A stretch of DNA of 64,000 nucleotides from Sordariomycetes sp. S80-01Y (lineage: Eukaryota; Ascomycota; Sordariomycetes). Below the pieces are notes generated by a model. It did not search any database, had not been told where the DNA came from, and saw only the letters and a program-made list of their open reading frames with translations. The DNA lies in the NCBI GenBank assembly GCA_037042185.1, contig JAXQJY010000029.1:1054001-1118000 (forward strand). Reading direction: 5' to 3'. A program made the position numbers and the translations under genes. Below, in pieces: positions 56,052-64,000 of this stretch (the first letter of the stretch is position 1; the number at the start of each line of letters is the position of its first letter).

Positions 56052-58382
56052 ATGGACAGCTCCTCGCGCCACCCGTTTGCGCCGCCGCAACTCAACAAGC
56101 AGACAGCTGCCGATTACTCTTCCTCAGCATCCGAATCCGAAGACGAGTACCTTGAGCCTGGGGTAGAGAATGACTTCGGCGACTTCAATCCAAGGAAGCG
56201 CCGCAAGCTAGGAGGCAACAACAAGGAACGAGCGGCCTTGGGCATCTTTGGCTCGGATAGCGAGGATGACGGCCCGGGAAAGAAATGGAAGAGCAAAAAT
56301 TTGCGACGCAAAGGCATGGAATTCGTTCCTAATGCAAGCGAGCGGAACGACAAAAGTGCCGACGACGACAGACCGGTTCTCGGCCAAGACGACAAGATGG
56401 ATGAAGATGAAGCAGAGGACGAAGACGAACAGGATAGCGCTGGTGTCGGGCTCGGCTTCGGCAGGGGAATGGACAGGCTGAGACAGAGGCTTAACGGGTG
56501 GAAAAGAGAAGGTGATTCACCGGAGAAAGAGCTTAAATCAGAGGCAAAGACCTCGTTCGATGGCTCAAGCGTGCTAGGTAAAGCCTGGGTACCCTCGTCC
56601 GCAGCCGAACCAGTCCTTAACGATACCGCACTGGCAAACGACAAAACGCCCATCAACAAGCCGCAAGTCAGCTCTTTCGGTAAGAAAGGCAAGATGGGAT
56701 TCGGAGCAAAGATGATGGCCAAGATGGGCTACGTAGAAGGAGGTGGTCTAGGAAAGGAAGGGCAGGGCCGAAACGTTATTGTCGAAGCAAACCTCCGTCC
56801 CCAAGGTATAGGTTTGGGTGCTGTTAAAGAAAAAACCGAGGCCGAGCGCCAGGAGGAGAAGAGGCAGGCCAAGATGCGCGGTGAAACAGTCGTTGATTCT
56901 GACGAGGAAGAAAAGAAGCGGAAGAGGAAGTCAAAGGCGAAGAAGACCATCGGAAGCGCTTTTGACAGCGCATCTGGCACACCGAGGAGGCAGAAAACCA
57001 AATACCTCACAGCGGATGAGCTGAAGGCATCTGCCCCTGGGCTTCATATCCCAGATTCATTCACCCCTATACTGGATATGACTGGCCCTGGTGGTAAAAA
57101 GATTACATCGGGCAGTGGCATCATGACACCAACTTCAGGAGTGCCGGAGTCAGCTGAGGTCATTGAAGCCAGGAAGCTGGTCAAGCGAGCGCAAGCCGAC
57201 CTCATGGCCTTTTCTGAGGAGTGGCGTGCTTTGGAAGAGAGAAAGAAATGGGTGGATTTGGAACTCAATGAGAGGGAGTCCGAGGTTGATGTCCTCAAGT
57301 CAGACTTCAACAGGCTACAAGTCGTTTCAAAGCTCGTATCGGAAGACCTGGTTTCTGCGACGGAATGGGACCAGGTCATTTCATGCCTACAGAAGGCGGT
57401 CGAGCAGGGTGCACCCAGTGCCGAGGTGACCGACATTGCGGTTGCAGCTCTTCACCCTCTTATCCGGGATCTGGATTGGGATCCAGTGAATGAGCCTGGC
57501 AAATTTGCAGCAGATTTGAAAGGCTTGTCGGGCTTACTTATGAGGAACCCAAACGAAGCCAGATCAGTTAGCAAGTGGGACTCTACAGCCATCGACCAGG
57601 ATGACATTTACCGGACACATCACAAGGCCACGACACCATATGAGAGCATGATGTACAAGAACTGGCTTCCGAAAGTTCTGTCCGCTGTCCGCTCATGGGA
57701 TGTGCTGGACCCAACGCCTATGCTCAGTCTCATGGAACACTGGTCGCCATTGCTCCCTCCTTTTATCCGGGCGCAGCTCACCGACAACATTGTTCGCAAG
57801 CTCGAGGCAGCCTTATCAGACTGGAATCCCAAGAAAAAGCGTCAGATCCACCATCTCCCTCATACTTGGCTCTTCCCTTGGCTACAATACCTACCGCCGT
57901 ACCACCTCGACCCCAGAGGTACCGGTCTGGTATCCGAGGTCAAGCGCAAGTTTCGCACGCTCATCGATGTTTGGGAGTTCGAGCGTGGCGTTGTCCCAGG
58001 CCTGACGCAATGGGAGACTATACTGGCAGATCAGTGGCGCCCCCTAATCATGTCACACGTTCTACCATCAATGGGCCGGTATCTACGACGCCATTTCCGC
58101 GTCGACCCCGCTGACCAAGAACCATACCTACCTGTGCTCATGGGCGTCTTCAGATGGAACGACATCTTAGGCACTTCAGTCCTCGCTGAGGTTCTAGTTC
58201 AAAGCATGCTGCCCATGTGGAATGCGAAACTGGAAGAATGGCTCGCTTTGGAAGAAGCTGACCTGGCAGAGGTCGCGGAGTGGTATGCATGGTGGCGAGG
58301 AACGCTGCTCAAGGACTACATTGGATCTAAGGGTATTTGCGAAGAGCTGGACAAAGGGTTGAGAACGATGAACATGGTATAG
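56052..58382 (+). CDS. TFIP11/NTR1-type spliceosome disassembly factor (G-patch, GCFC)
   Basis: A single exon of 776 aa. I chose the ATG at 56052 (MDSSSRHPFAPPQLNKQ) over one 16 codons upstream because the intervening codons look like leader. An acidic N-terminal TIP region with the basic patch PRKRRKLG is followed by a G-patch at about 213-260 (MGFGAKMMAKMGYVEGGGLGK). A charged helix with EKKRKRKSKAKK comes next, then the GCFC helical domain (WLPKVLSAVRSWDVLDPTPML, LLPPFIRAQLTDNIVRKLEAAL, HTWLFPWLQYLPPYHLDP). In yeast the G-patch of Ntr1/Spp382 activates Prp43 helicase to take apart the intron-lariat spliceosome; the human match is TFIP11. Confidence 0.95.
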   Translation: MDSSSRHPFAPPQLNKQTAADYSSSASESEDEYLEPGVENDFGDFNPRKRRKLGGNNKERAALGIFGSDSEDDGPGKKWKSKNLRRKGMEFVPNASERNDKSADDDRPVLGQDDKMDEDEAEDEDEQDSAGVGLGFGRGMDRLRQRLNGWKREGDSPEKELKSEAKTSFDGSSVLGKAWVPSSAAEPVLNDTALANDKTPINKPQVSSFGKKGKMGFGAKMMAKMGYVEGGGLGKEGQGRNVIVEANLRPQGIGLGAVKEKTEAERQEEKRQAKMRGETVVDSDEEEKKRKRKSKAKKTIGSAFDSASGTPRRQKTKYLTADELKASAPGLHIPDSFTPILDMTGPGGKKITSGSGIMTPTSGVPESAEVIEARKLVKRAQADLMAFSEEWRALEERKKWVDLELNERESEVDVLKSDFNRLQVVSKLVSEDLVSATEWDQVISCLQKAVEQGAPSAEVTDIAVAALHPLIRDLDWDPVNEPGKFAADLKGLSGLLMRNPNEARSVSKWDSTAIDQDDIYRTHHKATTPYESMMYKNWLPKVLSAVRSWDVLDPTPMLSLMEHWSPLLPPFIRAQLTDNIVRKLEAALSDWNPKKKRQIHHLPHTWLFPWLQYLPPYHLDPRGTGLVSEVKRKFRTLIDVWEFERGVVPGLTQWETILADQWRPLIMSHVLPSMGRYLRRHFRVDPADQEPYLPVLMGVFRWNDILGTSVLAEVLVQSMLPMWNAKLEEWLALEEADLAEVAEWYAWWRGTLLKDYIGSKGICEELDKGLRTMNMV

Positions 58383-58886
58383 ACGGGCTTGCGCCTTCGC
58401 GCGTCCAGACATACTACTACGACAATGACATAGTCTCGTCATCGTCAGACTTTGCGCGGCGAGTCTTGGCATTTTATGAATGTGTCTAAACCGCATAGAC
58501 TCGAAGTCCTCACTGATTCGATTATCCGGGAAATTAATGTGTTTTCATTGGACCGTAACCAGGTGGCCTTGGTACTTGGGATACAGACGAGCTCCTCTAA
58601 ACCCGAAAGGGACTATACTAATGCAAGCGACCACGAAGCGCCCAATCGCATAAACACTGGAAGATGAAAACGCCCATATCGTTAGACGCGTCCCGCACTA
58701 GCTACACCTGGACAAGGAGTCATCCAGCCAGCATGGGTCAGCTCACGGATGCTCGCCCATCCGGCACCCACCTGCTAAGACACCCCAATGCACGTATCAC
58801 GACATAAGCTGAACTACTAAAATCTTGTTTCACCCCATGTTCCTGGACTCTATACACTTCCCAAAAAGATATCAAGAGCTGCCGCC
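58383..58886. other. Intergenic gap, nothing recognised
   Basis: 504 nt between two genes on the same strand, containing the 3' UTR of the first and the promoter of the FAD oxidase. No clear site is seen. Confidence 0.45.
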
Positions 58887-60466
58887 ATGAGACTGTCCGT
58901 CCTCCTGAATTCTGCTGCTGTGTGCGGCACTGGGTGGGCAAAAGAATCGGCATCTGTCGAGAGCCACTACGGCAAGTGTCAAAACGCTGTAGATAAAGCT
59001 CCTCCAAAAAAACCACCCCAATCTAATTGTACTTTCAGTGTAAAATACTCTCGCATCTTCTCTCCGACGAGTCCCAAGTCGCATACCCTAACTCAACGGG
59101 CTACACGACCTCGAATAACTACTGGTCTCAACGTCAGTCCGAAATACAACCCTCCTGCTTCGTCACTCCTAAGTCCACGAAAGACGTCTCAACCATTCTC
59201 GTGGCTCTCAAAGACACTAGGAGCCCTTTCACCGTCAAAGGTGGTGGCCACACCGCGTTCCCGAAAGGCTCTAGTATCGCCGGGGGGGTGACCATTGACC
59301 TGGCTCATCTCAACGAGGTCACCGTTGCCGATGACAGGGAAAGTGTCATCGTTGGTCCGGGAGCTAGATGGGGAAATGTTTCTTCTGTGCTTGATCTGGA
59401 AGAATTAGCTGTCGTTGGCGGGAGGGTGACTGACGTTGGTGTTAGTGGACTAATCCTAGGGGGTGGACTCAGCTATTTCTCCGGGAAAAGAGGTTGGGCT
59501 TGTGATAATGTGCGGAGTTTCGAGGTCGTTGTTTCATCTGGTGAGATTCTGACAGTCTCGCCCGAAAGCGAGCCGGATCTGTATTGGGCACTTCGTGGCG
59601 GCGGAGGGTCAAGCTTCGGAATAGTGACACGCTTCGAGCTCGACGCTTTTCCCCAAGGAAAGCTGTGGTCCGGCTCCCTTATACACACTCAGACCGTTGC
59701 ACGAGATCAACTCCTCCCTCTACTGCCTGGACTCATCAACGATGGCCTCGAGAACAATCCCGATGCCCACATGTTCGCCGTCTACACTTATCAACCCACC
59801 GCAGGCGGCTACGTTGCCTTCACGTCCACTTATCACGCCACACCCTCCAGAACGAATCCCAAAGAAGTGCCGTCAGTCTTCCAGCCCTTGTACCGTCTGC
59901 CATCTCTGTCGAATACTACCATGCTCAGCACAGTCACCGAGTTGAGCTCGGCCGTGGCAGAACCTTACGGCATCCGCGCAACGTGGTGGGACACGAGCAT
60001 CGGTGCCTCCTCACCGACGTCCCTTTTCCAATCCATCCTGCAGGTCTTCGAGGAGTTTGTGGCTGAGGTGATGGAAAAGGGGGAAATCACTCCATTTTTG
60101 GTGTTCCAACCTGTTACGAAAGGCACGGTAGTGCAGATGGAGAAGAAGGGCGGAAACGCATTAGGACTCGAGGTTGAGGAAGGGGGGCTGTGGATTGTTC
60201 AAGTCTCTGTAAGGTGGTCTAGCAAGGAGCTGGATGGCTTAATAGAAGAGGGGGCCAAAAAGGCTATCAAGAAGATTGAGGGAATGGCGAGGAAGCAGGA
60301 CCAGCTAAGAGGGTTCAAATACATGAACTACGCTGGCAGCGAGCAGGATGTCATTGCGAGTTACGGGGAAAGGAGTGCCGGCAGATTGAAGAAGGTTGCA
60401 AGGAAATATGATCCCGAACGTTTACTAGCAGAGCTATGGGATGGATACTTTCAGGTCGAAGCATAG
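58887..60466 (+). CDS. Secreted FAD-linked oxidase (PCMH/VAO type, BBE C-terminus), 509 aa
   Basis: Exons 58887..58988 and 59039..60466; the 50-nt intron (donor GTAGAT, branch TCTAAT) joins YGKCQNA to CKILSHLLSD. A weak signal peptide ends near residue 20. The FAD domain shows SCFVTPKSTKDVS, PFTVKGGGHTAFP (His as probable covalent FAD ligand), VIVGPGARWGNV, GLILGGGLSYFSGKRGWACDNV and LRGGGGSSFGIVTRFEL. The end YDPERLLAELWDGYF is the berberine-bridge (BBE) signature in degenerate form. Relatives oxidise carbohydrates or act in secondary metabolism; the substrate here is unknown. The second, Cys-type covalent FAD anchor seen in bicovalent enzymes is not obvious. Confidence 0.92.
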
Positions 60467-61955
60467 GACACTTGATGTCAGCAACCAGGACAACCTTGGA
60501 AGTGAAGAGACAGCGTTGGACAGGCAAGAACAGGGTGTTGCATGATGGTGTGGAGGGCTCATTTCATTGCCCGACGAGAATGTGCCAGGGCCAAGTGAGG
60601 AAACAAGAAGCAGGGCGCTCAGCTAGTTCGATAGGCCGAATCCCTGTTGATGGTAGGATTCATTTGCGAATTAGTTGATGTAGTGGCAAGATCTGGTATA
60701 TGTTATTTCCTAACACTACTAGTAGATTTGCGTATTCAAGTACGTTTGATAGATTTCCTACTGTAGCTATACTGTCGGCGTCGAGCAGACTCGGGCAGGA
60801 TCTGGCAACACGCAATCTAAAAGCCAGCCTGAGAGCCTGGACGTGGGGGCGCCAAAACGTGGCCGCCAGGGGTTGAAACAATCACACGCGCCACGTTTCA
60901 GCGGGCCGAGAGGGAGGGCATCACCAGTCGTCATCACGAGGGCGATAGAAGCTAATCCCGCTCTCTAGAAACATTGCAAAGTGGGCGATCTGATGGCGTG
61001 GTGTCATGCCTGGATTTACTGGGGGTTTCTCATTGCCTTACGAGATAAGGCACAAAGCTGACTGTAAAAGAGCAGATTGATCGTTGGCCAGGCGTAAACC
61101 CGCGTTAAAGCCTGGCTCCCTAGAGGCGGCGACGAATCTGATAATGAACTTAACAACCAAGGAGCTAACTCCCTACCTGAGATTCCGTTGGAAGTGAAGC
61201 AAAGGGCGTCCATGATAGACTTAACATGAAGACTACTACGAATACAATCCACCGGCTCCTTGGTAGCACAGCACTGTCGAGGCCAGTCGGGCATCGACAA
61301 ATAAGATTACCTACCCTGGACCGCGGCTCGGGCTCTGAATTTAGCGGGGCGGCTTCGGGTCTGGTGTCCGCCTTGGTCTTGCCCTCTCTGGTCTCTGGCT
61401 GCCAGGGCTGCCAGGGCCGCCAGGGCACCACCACATCCTGCCGCAACCAACTCCATCTCACGACGACTCCCAACGGCCCGCGTGCCATCGAAGCCGAGGC
61501 CGCATCCCATCACCACATTCCATCTGGCGTCGTTGATGATCTAAGCACCGTCGCACGACACACGACACTCCGACTCTGCGACCCGCTTGCTTCCCCTCAG
61601 CTCGCGGCGCGCCGTCAGCCATTCGTCACCCAAGCTCCAGTCACAGGCAGCGCTGCGACCCCTAATTCTCTGCCTCGTCACATCCACATCGACGCTGCCA
61701 GTGGCCTTGCGACGTGACTAATCTTCTCCGCTTGCACCATCCAAGGCGACTACCGACGACCCTGAGCCACCACCGAATCGACCCCATCCGCTCATTTCCA
61801 TCGCATCACAACCCTCAACGAACCTTTGCCTACCGATTACTCGGCCGACACCGCACCGACTAGTCCATGCTGACTTGATAAGCTCAACACTTCCCGCTCC
61901 CCCACCGGTGCTGGTGCCCTCTCGCCCAGCGCCGTGACACAACAGAGCCGTCACG
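60467..61955. other. Intergenic region and long leader of the SAPS gene
   Basis: 1.49 kb. The last 500 nt are C-rich with CACC/CATCC runs and few purine tracts, typical of a long fungal 5' UTR. No gene is recognised, and frames here are short or featureless. Confidence 0.45.
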
Positions 61956-64000
61956 ATGTTCTGGAGATTTGGCGGTTACGCCAACATCTCGACTATCGAC
62001 ACCATCCTCGACAAGGAGAATTTTACCCTCGAAGAGCTTCTTGACGAGAGCGACTTGATCCAAGAGCTCAAGCAGCACAACACCAAATTGATTGAGTATC
62101 TGCGCGAGGACAACATCCTCGAAAAGCTCCTCGACTATGCCGTCGCCCCTCGACTAGAAGTCTTCGAGACGCCCGACGACTCCGCCGACGACGAAGCAAG
62201 TGGCACCAAGGGCAAAGGTCGCATACTCTCCTTCGGCCGGCCCCGCGCCTCTTCGCGCGCGACCGACACTACCGAGCCCGACGATGATGAACAGGACAAG
62301 AAGCGCAATCGCTATGCCTTTGTAGCGTGCGAGGTTTTGAGCTCCGATACTTGGTCTATCTACGAGGCCCTTACCGAGAATCGCCAACTGGTCAAGGACT
62401 TCTGGGGCTTTCTGTCGCGCGAGTCCCCTCTCGACCCACTACAGGCGAGCTACTTCACCAAGATTAACGAGTCACTGTTTGAGAAAAAGACGGATGAGAT
62501 GATGGAATTGCTTAAAAGCCTGCCTGACGCTGTTTCGGATCTGCTCAGGCACGTGGAGTGTCCGATGATCATGGATCTGCTGCTCAAGATCATCGCCTTG
62601 GACCGTAGCGAAGGGGGTCAGGGTGTTGTAGAGGTATGCCCCAAGACTAATCACGGTGTCTTCTCCCGCTAACGTCTCTTACAGTGGTTATATTCTAAGG
62701 ACATCATTCCGACTTTACTCTCTTTCCTCGGCCCAGAGCACAGCTGGGTCGTCCAAACCGCTGCGGGTGACTTCATCAAGGCCATCATTACCATCTCTGC
62801 CAATGCATCTCAGAACGAGCAGCAATGCATTGGCCCCAACGAGCTCACGCGACAGCTGGTATCGCGGCCTTGCGTGGAGCAGCTCATTGGGTACATGCTC
62901 GGTGGCGGTAACCCTCTTACTGTGGGTGTAGGCATTGTCATCGAAGTCATCCGGAAGAATAACTCTGACTACGACCCTGATGTCGGTACCGGCGCCAACA
63001 CTGTCCCATGCGCCCATGACCCTATCTATCTCGGACACCTTCTACGCTTGTTCGCAGAAAACGTTCCCAAGTTCATGAGCCTGATCATGGGTACTTCGGC
63101 GCAGAAGGATGGAGTCAACTCAACGTTTGGAGAAAGGCTCGAGCCTCTTGGGTTTGACCGCTTCAAGACTTGCGAGCTGATGGCCGAGCTTCTGCATTGT
63201 AGCAACATGGGTCTGCTTAATGAGCTCGGCTCTGAGGAACTGATCTCTGCGAGGGACGCAGAACGCCGCAAACTTCGCACCGAGGGCAAGCTGCACCCAC
63301 GCAAGGAGGAAGATAACTCAGCCGACGAATTGACGATGCGCTCGTCTCAACCACCGCCGCAAGAGGAGAGTCGCAAGTTGGAGGTTACCAACGCAGACGA
63401 TGATGGTTTTGAGGAGGTTGAGCCCAGCAAAGAGATGAGCGAAGATACGTCTCATGAGTTCGTCAAGGCTGAGGATGATATCCCAACAGACAAGTCATCC
63501 TCCTTCCTTGACAAGGACGGAGACGACTTCGTTGACGAGCCGCTCAGCTCACCGCGCTTAGCTGTCGGTGCTGACAAGGTGAATGAGCAAAAGTTTGAGG
63601 ACCCTAGCGCAGTTGTTGCGCCATTGTCCCCTTCCAAACCCAAGGCAGCTGAGCCCTCAACCGCGTCGGAAGAGTCAACCACAGCCCAGCAGGAGCAAGA
63701 GTCCCAGCAACCCAAGGACACTTCCATCGACCCGTCCGCCGCGGATGACAAGGGACTTTCACTTCCAGTCGTCGGCTCAAAGAACACGGAATCGAAAACT
63801 GAGCCTGAGCGTGTCTTGTCTCCTCACCCCGAAGATACGCCTGCTCCCCTGTTCTCAGCACCTCCGGCCCCAGAGTCCGGCGCCGAGAAGCCACCACAAC
63901 TTCCAGAGAGAAGGAAAGAGAGCCAAGACACCCCGGAGCAGGGCATCTCTACCTTGGCCTCGATCGCGAACGCTGATGCAGCAGCTGACACTAACTCTAA
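61956..64000 (+). CDS. SAPS-domain protein (Sit4/PP6 phosphatase regulatory subunit), 3' end outside window
   Basis: Exons 61956..62633 and 62685..>64000 (about 664 residues visible); the 51-nt intron has donor GTATGC and branch CTAAC. The start MFWRFGGYANISTIDTILDK, ENFTLEELLDESDLIQELKQ and IEYLREDNILEKLLDY are the canonical SAPS opening, followed by FWGFLSRESPLDPLQASYFTKINE and RFKTCELMAELLHCSNMGLLN. Yeast SAP155/185/190 bind the Sit4 phosphatase and act in TOR signalling and the G1/S step. After about residue 440 the protein becomes acidic, Pro/Ser-rich and disordered, and it is open at the window end. Confidence 0.95.

Noticed and set aside
58887-60466. The FAD oxidase as the D-lactate dehydrogenase completing the MurNAc pathway
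   Set aside because: It is 40 kb from the cluster, appears to be secreted and has the BBE-type carbohydrate oxidase pattern rather than the DLD pattern.
61226-61717. 163-codon forward frame upstream of the SAPS gene
   Set aside because: It lies in C-rich leader-like DNA, with low-complexity Pro/Ser/Thr and no domain; more likely 5' UTR or promoter.

Overview
The window reads as nuclear DNA of a filamentous ascomycete (Pezizomycotina, most likely a Sordariomycete; this is inferred, not tested). The signs are many short introns (44 to about 108 nt) with GTAAGT-like donors and CTAAC/CTGAC branch sites, a HET-domain gene, a Zn(II)2Cys6 regulator, a secreted pectate lyase and standard eukaryotic housekeeping genes. 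Splice structures below were worked out by hand from reading frame, splice signals and family conservation.

Layout. 1-4445: the end of an NPC1-type sterol transporter gene and a weak ORF. 4781-18813: a compact catabolic cluster. In order it holds a Zn2Cys6 regulator (-), glucosamine-6-P deaminase (+), an MFS transporter of the Dal5/allantoate-permease type (-), an N-acetylmuramate-6-P etherase MurQ (+), an anhydro-N-acetylmuramate kinase AnmK (-), an N-acetylglucosamine-6-P deacetylase (+) and a secreted AmiE/YbbE-like serine hydrolase (-). 19537-25616: a short-chain dehydrogenase and a 1578-residue protein I do not recognise. 26995-34088: accessory genes (HET domain, second SDR, small Cys-rich protein, PL1 pectate lyase). 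34337-64000: mostly conserved genes (DUF2985 membrane protein, VPS13, DUF3429/TMEM69-like mitochondrial protein, NTF2-like protein, STU2/XMAP215, TFIP11/NTR1, a secreted FAD oxidase and a SAPS-domain protein cut by the window end).

Main result. The cluster encodes every step from 1,6-anhydro-MurNAc to fructose-6-P: AnmK, MurQ (releasing D-lactate), NagA, NagB. A candidate importer and a candidate extracellular amidase complete it. This is the logic of bacterial peptidoglycan amino-sugar salvage, but in an intron-bearing fungal locus. The genes form three head-to-head pairs. Each of the three shared promoters holds two copies of CGG-N5-CCGA, and a seventh CGG-N5-CCG lies upstream of the hydrolase. 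I propose these as the binding sites of the cluster's own Zn2Cys6 regulator. I know of no characterised fungal pathway of this kind, but I could not search the literature.

I saw no tRNA, rRNA, CRISPR array or intact mobile element.
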